Below, piece by piece: positions 1 to 8,513 of a stretch of DNA of 34,244 nt. The notes below the pieces were generated by a model. The model made no database searches. It was given only the letters and a program-made list of their open reading frames with translations, and was not told where the DNA came from. The stretch's first letter is position 1; the number at the start of each line of letters is the position of its first letter. This DNA is from Thalassobacterium sedimentorum. GTDB taxonomy: Bacteria > Verrucomicrobiota > Verrucomicrobiia > Opitutales > Coraliomargaritaceae. A program made the position numbers and the translations under genes. The stretch is taken from assembly GCF_031127905.1 (NCBI RefSeq), contig NZ_JARXIC010000035.1:1-34244 (forward strand), in the 5' to 3' direction.

Positions 1-259
1 ATCGCGAACGTGTAGATTCATATTTTTAAGCGAGAGCACCAGACAATCATAGAAGGCGAAAAAGTACAAGCTTAAAGTTTAACAATGTAGAATTAGGCAA
101 TAAGTTCAAAGTGATTAGCATACTTGCGCCAACGTCGCGTGATCGTTTATGCCCTCTGAGTGCTCGCGGGCGTATTCGAAGTAGACATATGTTCGACTGC
201 GAATAACTCTGCTCTCAATTAATATTCAAACAATCAAGACACCATGGAAATCCTGAGCA
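1..259. other. Intergenic leader region, no gene seen
   Basis: I see no credible coding frame, RNA gene or strong promoter in this AT-rich stretch. It ends at the small membrane protein starting at 260. It may hold the promoter of that gene or the end of a neighbour outside the window. Confidence 0.4.
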
Positions 260-505
260 ATGGATGATAACACAAGAAAACAAAAACTAATCACTTTATT
301 CGAGGTTACGGGGTCGTCGCTCGCCATAGTCTATGCGCTCCTAATCGCCTCAAATACAGGAAATGAATTGCTTGGATTTACACTACTGCTGATCTCTGCA
401 TTACTGTTTGCCGCTTGGGCGATAATAGACAAAAGATGGGCATTCCTATTGCTTCAGTTCTTCTATGCTGCATCTGCAATCATCGGTTTGATTCGATGGA
501 ATTGA
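260..505 (+). CDS. Small three-helix membrane protein, CBU_0592-like
   Basis: This 81-residue protein has a short charged N-terminus followed by three hydrophobic segments at roughly residues 12-30, 36-54 and 60-78, ending in an Ile-Arg-Trp motif. The charged IDKRW element between helices 2 and 3 and the small size recall the CBU_0592-like family of half-transporter-like membrane proteins; that similarity is from memory and weak. There is only a faint ribosome site before the ATG. It stands alone: rsmD downstream is on the other strand, and a 14-bp perfect palindrome follows the stop. Function unknown. Confidence 0.6.
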   Translation: MDDNTRKQKLITLFEVTGSSLAIVYALLIASNTGNELLGFTLLLISALLFAAWAIIDKRWAFLLLQFFYAASAIIGLIRWN

Positions 506-518
506 AATCTGATCAGGA

Positions 519-532
519 GAGAATTAATTCTC
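519..532. repeat. 14-bp perfect palindrome after the small membrane gene
   Basis: GAGAATTAATTCTC is fully self-complementary and lies 14 bases after the stop of the small membrane protein. It has no T-run, so it is as likely to be an operator or chance palindrome as a terminator. Confidence 0.35.
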
Positions 533-633
533 AGCAGGCATCCATCGTCTAGAAGCGTGCGCCTCACCGTTTAAGCTTAGTTGTGCTCACCATCGAATGA
601 CCGGCGTCCGCGAGGACCCCCTCGGGGATTCGA

Positions 634-1197
634 TTATCCGATACGCTTAAAGATCGCGGCGGTGGGTTTGTCTTTGCCGGCCTTGCCGATGCGGCGTTGC
701 AGTTCCCAACCCGGGATCTGTGGCTCTAAGTTGCCGGGCAGTTCGAGTATCACGCGGGCCTCGGGGAGGGCGATGGCTTCGACTGCTTGGGTGAAGATGC
801 GGCCGATCTCGTCGGCGATGATGTGGTAGGGAGGGTCGAGGAAGATTAAGTCGTAGGCGGGGCTATTGACGTCGAGGCTGAAGACGTCGCGGGATACGAC
901 CTTGGCGACTTCAGTATTCAATTGGCAACTACGCAGGGCGGCGCGTACGTTTTCTTGTAGGCATTTGAGGGCCGCGCGGTCGGTTTCGAAGAAGCTGGCA
1001 CTGGCAGCGCCGCGGCTGAGTGCTTCCAGTCCGTAGCTACCGGTGCCGGCAAAGAGGTCCGCCACGCGGCAGCCTTCGACGCTAGGCCCCAGGCTGGAAA
1101 AGACCGACTCGCGCATGCGGTCGGTCGCGGGGCGGGTGCTGTCGCCTTTGGGGGCTTTGAGTGGAATGCCACGTGCGCGGCCGCCTGTTATACGCAT
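634..1197 (-). CDS. rsmD: 16S rRNA (guanine966-N2)-methyltransferase
   Basis: This 187-residue protein matches RsmD, which methylates G966 of 16S rRNA in the assembled small subunit using S-adenosylmethionine. It opens with [13 protein letters not shown], the typical RsmD start. It has the SAM-binding segment [20 protein letters not shown] near residue 45 and the catalytic FLDPPY motif (the D/N-PPY motif of N-methyltransferases) near residue 120. The frame stays open upstream as far as about 1800, but that part is an antisense shadow of kdsA; the start at 1197 gives the usual family length. Separated from kdsA by 109 bases that hold a large inverted repeat. Confidence 0.93.
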   Translation of the reverse strand: MRITGGRARGIPLKAPKGDSTRPATDRMRESVFSSLGPSVEGCRVADLFAGTGSYGLEALSRGAASASFFETDRAALKCLQENVRAALRSCQLNTEVAKVVSRDVFSLDVNSPAYDLIFLDPPYHIIADEIGRIFTQAVEAIALPEARVILELPGNLEPQIPGWELQRRIGKAGKDKPTAAIFKRIG

Positions 1198-1209
1198 GAT
1201 GATTGGTAC

Positions 1210-1289
1210 GTAGCTGGGTTGGCTTTGCCGCCCAGTCCGATGGGGGGCGGATCTTGGATGCGAGCGGGCGGCGAAGCCAACCCGGCTAC
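1210..1289. repeat. Large imperfect inverted repeat between rsmD and kdsA
   Basis: The 24-base arms at 1210-1233 and 1266-1289 are complementary at 22 of 24 positions and flank a 32-base loop. The arms begin GTAGC and contain GGGTTGGCTT-GCCGCCC. It lies between two same-strand genes, so it could fold in their shared transcript. Its GTAG-edged palindromic style resembles the array elements at 33355-34122, suggesting a REP-like family dispersed in this genome (inference). Confidence 0.65.
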
Positions 1290-1306
1290 GATAGCATGTT
1301 CGACGT

Positions 1307-2098
1307 TCATCGTACCGCTTGCCAGACGCGCAGTAGGCTTTCGACGAGTTGTGGGAATTCGCCGAGTGGCACTTGGCTGGCGGCGTCGGAGATGGCTTTT
1401 TCGGGGTTCGGGTGTGTTTCGAGAAAGACACCATTGGCTCCGGCAGCGATGGCGGCGCGAGCGAGGGGGGCGACATATTCGCGCTGTCCGCCGCTGATAC
1501 CGCCGGCACCTCCGGGGATCTGCACGCTGTGGGTGGCGTCAATAATTGTCGGGTGGCCGTTGCCTGCCATGATGCTGAAGCTGCGCATGTCGACGACAAG
1601 GTTTTGGTAGCCGAAGGTGGTGCCGCGGTCTGTTTGCCAGATTTCTGCCGCGCCGGCTTCTTCCAGTTTATTGGTGACGAACTCCATTTCGTAGGGCGAG
1701 AGGAACTGGCCCTTTTTGACATTGATCGCGCAGTCGGTGGCGGCCGCCGCGACCAGTAGGTCGGTTTGACGGCAGAGAAAGGCAGGGATTTGCAGCGCAT
1801 CCACGACCTCGCCTACTGTGGCGCATTGATCAGGTGTGTGGATGTCGGTGATTGTCTTGAAGCCATATTCAGCTTTAATGGTTTGGAAAATTTCCATGCC
1901 TGCTTCCAGGCCGGTGCCGCGGTCGCTGCCGATGGAGGTGCGGTTGGCTTTGTCGAAGGAGCCTTTGAACAGGATGTTGAGTTCCGGGTGCTTTTGTTGG
2001 AGCGCCGCCAGCGTGTCGGCTACAGGGCGGCAAGTTTCGAGGCTTTCGAGTGAGCAGGGGCCTGCTAGCACGAGTAGCTTTTGAGGATCATAAATCAT
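1307..2098 (-). CDS. kdsA: 3-deoxy-D-manno-octulosonate 8-phosphate synthase
   Basis: KdsA condenses phosphoenolpyruvate with arabinose 5-phosphate to form KDO-8-phosphate, the first committed step to the inner-core sugar of lipopolysaccharide. The 263-residue protein from the ATG at 2098 begins [30 protein letters not shown] follows near residue 50 and [10 protein letters not shown] near 95. The Cys in AGPCSLES sits where metal-dependent KdsA enzymes (Aquifex type) have their metal-binding Cys and metal-independent E. coli KdsA has Asn, so I infer the metal-dependent class. The frame extends 22 codons upstream, but those residues do not look like KdsA. No Shine-Dalgarno sequence is visible. 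Implies a gram-negative envelope with KDO. Confidence 0.95.
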   Translation of the reverse strand: MIYDPQKLLVLAGPCSLESLETCRPVADTLAALQQKHPELNILFKGSFDKANRTSIGSDRGTGLEAGMEIFQTIKAEYGFKTITDIHTPDQCATVGEVVDALQIPAFLCRQTDLLVAAAATDCAINVKKGQFLSPYEMEFVTNKLEEAGAAEIWQTDRGTTFGYQNLVVDMRSFSIMAGNGHPTIIDATHSVQIPGGAGGISGGQREYVAPLARAAIAAGANGVFLETHPNPEKAISDAASQVPLGEFPQLVESLLRVWQAVR

Positions 2099-2219
2099 GG
2101 CAGAATTAAGGGAGGGTTTTACAGCGACGCCAAGCTTTCTTGTTATACTGTGCTGTGGATACATTGTTTCTCTGTGCTTTGTCCTTTTCGTTTTGAGAGA
2201 ATCTTTCTATTCTTAATCT

Positions 2220-2729
2220 GTGTCTCGATATTTAACCACCTGTTTCCTGTTATTCATGACTGCATTGGCGCTGCCAGCCGATGAAGTTGTAGATTATTTG
2301 AAACGCTACACTGGACGTTGGGTGGGAGATTTTACAATACATTCCACGGCCACAGGTTATAGTGAGACGTTCCCAGTAGAGCAGCGTTATTGGTTGGAGG
2401 ATGGTCAGTTACATGGTATCGCTGTGTCAGAGACCGATCATGGTATGCAGGTCGCTAAGTCGCGTACTTATATTCAGCATGGTGAGCTGCGTTCGGAAGT
2501 CACTCAAGGCAAAGTGATTGAGCAGTTTATGGGAGTGCTACATGACGCTGGCATTGTTTGGCTACCCGCGGATCGCAAGCGTGTGACGGATTATCAGATG
2601 AAAGAAGAGTTTGTAGTGCAGGAGACGGGAGAAGCGTGGTTACATACTGACGGGTTTGATAGTTATGTGTATCAGGATGGTTTGGCTCACCTGGTTTATC
2701 GTGGACGCCTGGTTAAGCAGGTCGACTAA
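2220..2729 (+). CDS. Secreted lipocalin-like protein of unknown function
   Basis: The 169-residue protein starts at GTG and has a signal peptide (SRYLTTCFLLFMTALALPADE) with likely cleavage near residue 20. The rest alternates short hydrophobic and polar stretches (YTGRWVGDFTIHS near 30, QRYWLEDGQLHGIAVSE near 58), as expected of an all-beta barrel such as the DUF1579/lipocalin-like group. I cannot assign a ligand. The gene is divergent from kdsA and ends five bases from the stop of the convergent repeat protein, so the two probably share a termination region. A start at another upstream codon is possible because no ribosome site is clear. Confidence 0.65.
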   Translation: MSRYLTTCFLLFMTALALPADEVVDYLKRYTGRWVGDFTIHSTATGYSETFPVEQRYWLEDGQLHGIAVSETDHGMQVAKSRTYIQHGELRSEVTQGKVIEQFMGVLHDAGIVWLPADRKRVTDYQMKEEFVVQETGEAWLHTDGFDSYVYQDGLAHLVYRGRLVKQVD

Positions 2730-2734
2730 CGGTT

Positions 2735-4051
2735 TTAATCTGCGCCGATGTAGTTGGCTAAATGGGTTCGGACGGCAGGTTCGAGTTCCGCGGTCTTGAT
2801 CCATTTGAGAGCTTGGTGGGGCTGTGTGCGTGCCCATTGATTGATACTGTCAGTGAGGCGTAAGACACGTTGATCTGGGTCGCTTATTGCATTGGCCCAA
2901 GTGGCGGCAGCTTCAGGTTCGAAGCTTTGGATCGTCTCGCTGAAGCCATAGATTGCAGCATCGCGTAATGGTCCGAGTGTTTGTTGACTGAGCCATTCTG
3001 AGGCTGCGATGGAGTCGCTTTCTGCCCATACTTGCATGAGCTTATTAGCATGTTCGGTTGAATAAATCGGATCGTCCGACGACATTTCACTTAGCCAAAG
3101 AGCGGTGGCGGCTGGGTCTTCCTGAGCGCGACCGGTTATGAGCGAAGTGATTGCTTTGTCTGCATGTGGAGCGCCGGCTAGGTCGCGGACGAAGGCTTCT
3201 GCTGCAATTGGAGATTGTTGGCTGAATTCGCGGATGGCTTGCTGTAGTAAGTCGTAGTTACCGTTGAATTCTGCTTCGCTGAGGGCCCACACGCTCGCGG
3301 CTTGAGCGTCGATTTGGATCCATGATTCGGCTAATGCGAGCGTGGCCTGTTGCCGGATGGGACCTGTGGGTAATGTCGAGACCCATGCGGCAGCGGCTGA
3401 GGGATCCGCCTGTGCCCATTGAGTGGCCAGGGCTTTTGCTGCGGTTGCTTTACTGCCATCGTTGGCCATGCCGTCGACCCATTCAGCTGCAGCGTTTGGA
3501 TTACGTTGCGCCCAGAGTTCGACGCCATTATTGAGCGTTTCTAAGCGTGCGAGGCCCTGTGCGTTGGATTCGAGCCAAAGTAATGTAGACTCGGAGTCTT
3601 GGGTTGCCCAGAGTGCAACGACCTCGAGCATCCCACGCAGGCGTTCGCTGCCGGAGTGCTGGTTTTGCAGCCAGGCCATCGCTGCTTCCGGATCTTTTAG
3701 TGCGCGCCGGCGCGCTTCGGCAAGGAATGCATCGTTGGGCTCCGCCCATGTATTAGTAGTTATCGGCTGTGTAATTGGCAGTAGTAACGGCCGACGCGGG
3801 GTTGTGGGACCCTCTGGTCTCGTATCGATTGGGGTGAGAATGGGGATCTCGCTATTGATACTGGTGAGAAGTGGGATGCTTGGGTTAGCGCTTTCAGTTT
3901 CAATGCGTGACAATAAAGGAATCGAGGCCTGTTGTTTGTCGGCTTCCAGGTTCTTCAGCTTCTGATGTAGGTGGGCTATGTATAAAAACGCGCCTACTAG
4001 CGTTAGTATGGCTAATAATATAGGCGTTTTGGGGGCAAGCCGTGGGCTCAT
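2735..4051 (-). CDS. Membrane-anchored Trp/Ala-rich helical repeat protein
   Basis: This 438-residue protein has an N-terminal membrane segment ([20 protein letters not shown]) and a Ser/Pro/Thr-rich linker of about 80 residues. About nine degenerate repeats of 30-40 residues follow, with a consensus close to WAqxDPxAAAxWvxxLpxGxxRxxAxxALAxxW. Such helix-pair repeats resemble TPR/HEAT solenoids and are frequent in verrucomicrobial genomes; no specific function is known to me. It probably sits in the periplasm or on the inner membrane as a protein-binding scaffold (inference). Its ATG overlaps the stop of the upstream tatD-like gene in an ATGA junction, so the two are translationally coupled. 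Confidence 0.75.
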   Translation of the reverse strand: MSPRLAPKTPILLAILTLVGAFLYIAHLHQKLKNLEADKQQASIPLLSRIETESANPSIPLLTSINSEIPILTPIDTRPEGPTTPRRPLLLPITQPITTNTWAEPNDAFLAEARRRALKDPEAAMAWLQNQHSGSERLRGMLEVVALWATQDSESTLLWLESNAQGLARLETLNNGVELWAQRNPNAAAEWVDGMANDGSKATAAKALATQWAQADPSAAAAWVSTLPTGPIRQQATLALAESWIQIDAQAASVWALSEAEFNGNYDLLQQAIREFSQQSPIAAEAFVRDLAGAPHADKAITSLITGRAQEDPAATALWLSEMSSDDPIYSTEHANKLMQVWAESDSIAASEWLSQQTLGPLRDAAIYGFSETIQSFEPEAAATWANAISDPDQRVLRLTDSINQWARTQPHQALKWIKTAELEPAVRTHLANYIGAD

Positions 4052-4842
4052 AGCTGGAAAAAGGCTTTAGTGTTTTGGCTGCTACAAGTGGCGAGTTCTG
4101 ATAGGCTGATCGCCAGCGATTCGGCGCAACGTTCCGCAATGTTTTTTAAGTAGGCTGGCTCGTTGGGTTTACCGCGATGTGGTTCGGGAGTTAGGTAGGG
4201 GCAGTCTGTTTCAAGCATGAGCCGTTCAATGCCTTGCTGGCGTAGTGCTTCGCGGACATTTGTAGCACTTTTATAGGTGGTGATGCCAGTGAATGAAGCG
4301 CGTCCGCCGCGTGCATTGATCTGAGCGATTTCTTCAGCTCCATAGGTAAAGCAGTGGTAAACGATGCGTTGCCAGTCGATGCCCGACTCGTCAATCAACT
4401 GAACACTTTCGGTAAAAGCTTCGCGGCTGTGGATGATCACCGGGCAATCTAGTTCACTTGCGAGCATCAGTTGTTGGCGAAAGGCGGCTTCTTGCAGTAA
4501 GATCGTCTCGCCTGCTTGTAGCGGGTCTTTGGGCAGGTGGAAGTAGTCCAGTCCGATTTCGCCGAAGGCGACAGGTGCGTGTGGTGGTATAAAAAAAGTG
4601 CTAATTTGGCTAACTGCATCTGCCCAATCTTCGTCGACATAGCAGGGGTGTAGGCCGACGCTGTAGTCGATTCTACCTGGATAGTTCGCGTGCATTTCGC
4701 GGTAGGATACCCAATCCGCAGGCGATGTGCCCACCGTGATAAAGTGCTGCACACCTGCACCCGCAGCCCGTTCCAGCATTGGCTCTAATTCACCTTTGTC
4801 CTTAAATCCTTTTAGGTGGCAGTGGCTATCGATTAGTTCCAT
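4048..4842 (-). CDS. tatD: TatD family metal-dependent hydrolase
   Basis: TatD proteins are TIM-barrel metallohydrolases, mostly shown to be 3'-5' DNases. The 264-residue length is normal. The first metal motif appears as IDSHCHL (H-x-H at residues 7-9). GEIGLDY near residue 95 supplies the conserved Glu, VIIHSREA near 135 and YHCFTYG near 165 give further metal-binding His residues, and LETDCPYL near 210 carries the final Asp. HRGKPNEP is also a family signature. The enzyme looks intact. It is the first gene of a coupled pair with the repeat protein. TatD proteins have several paralogous subfamilies (YcfH, YjjV), and I cannot tell which this is. Confidence 0.9.
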   Translation of the reverse strand: MELIDSHCHLKGFKDKGELEPMLERAAGAGVQHFITVGTSPADWVSYREMHANYPGRIDYSVGLHPCYVDEDWADAVSQISTFFIPPHAPVAFGEIGLDYFHLPKDPLQAGETILLQEAAFRQQLMLASELDCPVIIHSREAFTESVQLIDESGIDWQRIVYHCFTYGAEEIAQINARGGRASFTGITTYKSATNVREALRQQGIERLMLETDCPYLTPEPHRGKPNEPAYLKNIAERCAESLAISLSELATCSSQNTKAFFQL

Positions 4843-4910
4843 AAGCTTAAAGAGATTGCCAGAAATTCGTGAACTGGAAAGCGTAAATTAACGCTGCTGG
4901 TTTTAGGGTT

Positions 4911-5816
4911 TTAGGCTATTTCGGGGCGAGTGGGCCCTTTGAATAAGAACCATACGACTATTAGACAGGCCCAGTAGCTAAGTCCTCCGATGATTTCGTG
5001 CATTAGGTAATAATGCTCCATCAACGATGGGGCGAGCAGCACAATGATCACTATGCGTAGCGTGTTAAAGGCAAAGCCGAGGAAGGCAGCTGTCAGCACA
5101 TTCAGACCGAGCTTGAACATATTCAGGCGTTGGTGAATCGCCAGCATCAGGGCGAGTAATAAGCTGGTTAAAATGACGCCGAAACCATTACATTCTGAAG
5201 CGACGTGGAAGGGGTGTTCGTTCACTAATAGAATGAGCATTGGTGGCCCAGTCTCTTGGCCGATGAGTCCCAGGTTCGTGCTTTGGCCGAGTCGTTCGAG
5301 TGCATAGCCGCTCCATTGACCTGCTAGTGAGCGTAGGGGCCAGTCGAGAGGTTGCATGAATATACTCAGCAGTAGGAATACGCAAAGTGTTCCTGCCACT
5401 GTTCGAGTCAGACGTAGTGTACCCTCGCCGAAGATAAAGCGAATCGCTGCGGCGAGTGCGCAGCAATATGCAGGAATGATGAGTAGATTTAACCAACTCG
5501 TGTGTAAAAAGCTGGAGGTTAGGTAGGTGGCGCCTAGTAGCAAATATGCAGTGAGTAATGCCCGTCGAGCTGCTAGATTTAGTTCCAGTGGGCGTTCAAT
5601 CGTTACGCTACCGAAGCGTACAAGTAGTATTGACGCCGCAGCGAGGACGATCAATGCATTTAAGATGCGGCTTTGATCATTCGCTGTTTGCGCAATCCAC
5701 ATGGTCACTGGCCAGAGAGACGCGCCGAGTAGGCCGAATAAGACGCAGTTGATCCAGAAGTCCGATTGACGGTATTTCTGGTGGAAACTAGCGACTAGTT
5801 GTTGTCGAATGGGCAT
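4911..5816 (-). CDS. Exosortase (PEP-CTERM sorting transpeptidase)
   Basis: Exosortases are polytopic inner-membrane cysteine enzymes that process proteins carrying a C-terminal PEP-CTERM tail. From the ATG at 5816 the protein has 301 residues and about eight hydrophobic segments. The catalytic triad of the exosortase/archaeosortase family is visible in order: Cys209 in ASECNGF, Arg254 in FNTLRIVI and His273 in LMHEIIGG. A TTG nine bases upstream is an alternative start. No polysaccharide genes surround it, although such genes often accompany exosortases. Three likely substrates with VPEP/IPEP tails lie at 17.5-20.3 kb. A histidine kinase gene lies directly upstream on the same strand. The exosortase subtype is not assigned. 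Confidence 0.9.
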   Translation of the reverse strand: MPIRQQLVASFHQKYRQSDFWINCVLFGLLGASLWPVTMWIAQTANDQSRILNALIVLAAASILLVRFGSVTIERPLELNLAARRALLTAYLLLGATYLTSSFLHTSWLNLLIIPAYCCALAAAIRFIFGEGTLRLTRTVAGTLCVFLLLSIFMQPLDWPLRSLAGQWSGYALERLGQSTNLGLIGQETGPPMLILLVNEHPFHVASECNGFGVILTSLLLALMLAIHQRLNMFKLGLNVLTAAFLGFAFNTLRIVIIVLLAPSLMEHYYLMHEIIGGLSYWACLIVVWFLFKGPTRPEIA

Positions 5817-5865
5817 GAAGAGCAAGTTGAAAGCTGTGCACCAGCTGTGCGAGAGCTGATTGTAT

Positions 5866-7857
5866 TCAGACTGTTGATTTTCTTCGCGGTTCCAAGGACT
5901 CGGCTAAGTGGTTTGTGTCGAGTTCGGGAAGAATAAAGCCGAAGCGTGCGCCGCCTTCTTCGGGTATTTCGGCGTAGAGTGTGCCACTGTGTGCATCTAT
6001 GAACTCTTTGCAAAGCAGCAGGCCCAGGCCACTGCCTTTCTTTCCTGTTGTATCCGTGCGGATGGAGCCGTATTCTTTTGGTAGGAAGAGATTGTCGATC
6101 TCATCTTCCGGCAGGCCTATGCCATTGTCGGTGATAGTGAAGTGTCTTGCGTTCGGAATTGTGCGAATGGCGACCTTTACCCAGCCGCCTGGTGGCGTGA
6201 ACTTGATTGCGTTGTTGACGAGGTTTCGCAAGGTGGCGGCAAGCATATCGATATCTGCGCTCAGCAGTGGAGTGCCCTCGAATGAAAATTGAAGCTCGAT
6301 GTGCTTCGCTACGGCCTGAGGTCGTAATTCGTTCAAAGTTTTTTGGACGAGTGATCGCAGGTCCAGCTTTTGCTTGTTTGGGTGTAGTTGGCCCTGTTGG
6401 CCCCGGGCCCAGGTGAGTAATCGAGTGAGTAAGTCGTATGTTTTTTGGCAATTGTCTCGTAGTTCGGGAACATCCTTTGCGGGGATACCTGTGCGCTTAT
6501 ATTCGTAGTCCTGCATCAAGTGCAGTAGCGCTCCAACGGGAGATTTCATGTCATGTGCAATAATCGTAAAAAATTGATCCTTAGTGCGGTTTAATGTTTG
6601 GAGAGCTGTGGTGCGTTCTTTGACGATTTGCTCCAAGTTAGTATTGATTGTTTCCAGCTGTAGGCTGCGGTTCTTGAACTCAAGATTCAGATTGGTGTAG
6701 CGACGGATTAATATGATAAGAAAGCAAATGCCGAGAAGTAGTGGGCCCAGGTATTCCCTTCGTGGGGCGAAGGGTAGAATGCCGTGAGCAGTGAGCCCAT
6801 TATATAGCATTACGATATAAAAGAGCCAGAAGCTCCCCGCAATAATTCGTTGGTCGGTGTTGCCGTCGATGGCTGCTACGGTTAGAGTAATGGATAGGAC
6901 GAATAATGTGATTAAGGCGAGGGTATCAAAATACAGATAAAAGCTGGATAGGTTGGTACTGCCGGTGAGGGATAAGCCGATCGCAAGTAATAGAAAAATC
7001 AGATGCGCCATCCAGACTAATTGATAGCAGTAATAGCGGCCTTTGCCGTATAGAGCGTGAATGAAGGCAGCCATTGTAATGGGAAGGGAGAAATAGCAGC
7101 CGGCTGCGAAAAATTGCCAAAGAATGGGGTGGAAGAGAATCAATTGTTTTATTTGTGACTCAGTGATCGGTATACAGCCTAGGTTGATAAGGAATACCCC
7201 CAATGTGAGTACTGGAATGCGCCAGCAGAACATGGTCGAGCCAAGCATAGCAATGCCGCCGACAATGAGTGCCAGTCCGAGCGTGATTGGGAGCAAGTCT
7301 TGGCGGATCATATGTTGTAGGTGTGCATATTCACTGCCGAGGGAAATGTCGCCCCAAAGCCCGATGTCAGAGTAATCTGAGTACACTCTAAAATAAAGCG
7401 ATTTGCCTGAACTATTATGTGGCAGCTGAATTAGATGCCAGGGCCAGCCTTGAAAGTTGCCACTGCCATCTTCAGCAAAGTTACCGTAAGTGTAGATGCG
7501 CTCTGCTTCTAGATAAACTTCGACGAGTAGATCGACACTTAAGATGAAGAGCGAGTGGCCGGGTAATTTGGTCTCGGGAAGGTCGTAGCGATACCACACA
7601 TTATTTTGCCCCTCGCGGAAGGGAGGGTCACTGGGAAATCCGATTGGCATCCAAGCTAGCTTATCACTGTCTTGGGTCCATTCTGGCACGCCATTTATTA
7701 TAGGAGAATCGCCCCAGCGGTAATGCCAAGTGCCAGTGAGAGGCTCGCGCTTAAGTTGATCATGACTGATTGCTTCCAGGGGGGAGGTTGCTAGGGCGCC
7801 TAGAAAGAGGCATAGATAGCTCCAGTTTTTTAGGAAGTTAAGAGAAGTGAAAGGCAC
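5866..7857 (-). CDS. 7TM-type hybrid-free sensor histidine kinase
   Basis: This 663-residue kinase starts at GTG with a signal peptide (residues 1-29), then a beta-rich periplasmic domain of about 155 residues resembling 7TMR-DISM extracellular sensors. Seven membrane helices span about 188-385, followed by a coiled coil (390-425). The HisKA phosphoacceptor is His435 in FTIIAHDMKSP. The ATPase domain has the N box NLVNNAIKF near 546, DNGIGLP near 577 and GKKGSGLGL near 605. All key residues are present. No response regulator lies next to it, so its partner is elsewhere. It ends 49 bases before the exosortase start, which may place both in one transcript; a link to surface-protein sorting is only a guess. 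Confidence 0.9.
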   Translation of the reverse strand: MPFTSLNFLKNWSYLCLFLGALATSPLEAISHDQLKREPLTGTWHYRWGDSPIINGVPEWTQDSDKLAWMPIGFPSDPPFREGQNNVWYRYDLPETKLPGHSLFILSVDLLVEVYLEAERIYTYGNFAEDGSGNFQGWPWHLIQLPHNSSGKSLYFRVYSDYSDIGLWGDISLGSEYAHLQHMIRQDLLPITLGLALIVGGIAMLGSTMFCWRIPVLTLGVFLINLGCIPITESQIKQLILFHPILWQFFAAGCYFSLPITMAAFIHALYGKGRYYCYQLVWMAHLIFLLLAIGLSLTGSTNLSSFYLYFDTLALITLFVLSITLTVAAIDGNTDQRIIAGSFWLFYIVMLYNGLTAHGILPFAPRREYLGPLLLGICFLIILIRRYTNLNLEFKNRSLQLETINTNLEQIVKERTTALQTLNRTKDQFFTIIAHDMKSPVGALLHLMQDYEYKRTGIPAKDVPELRDNCQKTYDLLTRLLTWARGQQGQLHPNKQKLDLRSLVQKTLNELRPQAVAKHIELQFSFEGTPLLSADIDMLAATLRNLVNNAIKFTPPGGWVKVAIRTIPNARHFTITDNGIGLPEDEIDNLFLPKEYGSIRTDTTGKKGSGLGLLLCKEFIDAHSGTLYAEIPEEGGARFGFILPELDTNHLAESLEPRRKSTV

Positions 7858-7886
7858 GTTATTTCGATTGGGATGAGGAGTTTAAC

Positions 7887-8483
7887 TTATTCAAAATCCA
7901 CCACCGGTGCGCTCGCGGCTTCGCTGACAGCTTCGAAGTAGGCCTCCTTCTTTTCGAAGCCCATATTATTGGCGATCAGCACGGCAGGGAAGGTGCGGAT
8001 GGTGGTGTTGTAGGCCTGCACACTTTCGTTGTAGCGGCGGCGCTCGACGGAAACGCGGTTTTCGGTGCCAGCGAGTTCGTCCTGTAGGCGTAGGAAATTT
8101 TGGTTCGATTTGAGGTCGGGGTAGCGCTCGGAAATCACCATCAGCTTGCCTAAGGCAGCTTCCAGGCCAGTCGCCGCTTGAGCTTTTTCGGAGACGCTGC
8201 CCGCTTGGGCCCATTGGCTGCGCAGGGCCGTGACTTCGGTCAGCACCTCGCGCTCCTGCTTGGCAAAGCCCTTGACGGTATTGACCAAGTTCGGGATCAG
8301 GTCAAAGCGGCGCTGCAGCACATTCTCTACTTGCGCCCAATTGGCGTCGACGGCTTCGTCCTGTGTGACGATGCGGTTATAGATGCCTTTGATGTAAAAA
8401 TACCCGATCAATACCATCAGTAGCACTACGCCGAGTGCAATGAGAGAGCCAAATAGGCAGCCGTTTCTTTGTTGTTTCATCAT
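7887..8483 (-). CDS. lemA: LemA family membrane protein
   Basis: LemA proteins have one N-terminal membrane helix and a long helical-bundle domain; their molecular role is unsettled. The 198-residue protein shows the helix at about residues 10-31 (LIALGVVLLMVLIGYFYIKG). It then has the family signature of paired helices, with DEAVDANWAQVENVLQRR near 40 and RFDLIPNLVNTVKGFAKQE near 57, and the terminal VLIANNMGFEKKEAYFE. LemA genes often sit beside TPM-domain genes, as here, but a nucleotidyltransferase gene has come between them. Two ATG codons in tandem begin the gene. It looks intact. Confidence 0.92.
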   Translation of the reverse strand: MMKQQRNGCLFGSLIALGVVLLMVLIGYFYIKGIYNRIVTQDEAVDANWAQVENVLQRRFDLIPNLVNTVKGFAKQEREVLTEVTALRSQWAQAGSVSEKAQAATGLEAALGKLMVISERYPDLKSNQNFLRLQDELAGTENRVSVERRRYNESVQAYNTTIRTFPAVLIANNMGFEKKEAYFEAVSEAASAPVVDFE

Positions 8484-8513
8484 AGGACTAGAGAGTTTTT
8501 TGCGGGAGGCAGT

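Noticed and set aside
605-645. tRNA T-arm-like sequence (TCGAATCCCC on the minus strand)
   Set aside because: No acceptor, D-arm or anticodon stem can be drawn around it; it is just a short GC hairpin next to the rsmD stop.
1198-1800. N-terminal extension of rsmD on the minus strand
   Set aside because: It overlaps kdsA in a different frame on the same strand, crosses the inverted repeat, and [10 protein letters not shown] at 1197 is the family start.
1203-2053. Several long plus-strand open frames opposite kdsA
   Set aside because: Antisense shadows of a GC-rich gene with clear family motifs on the minus strand.
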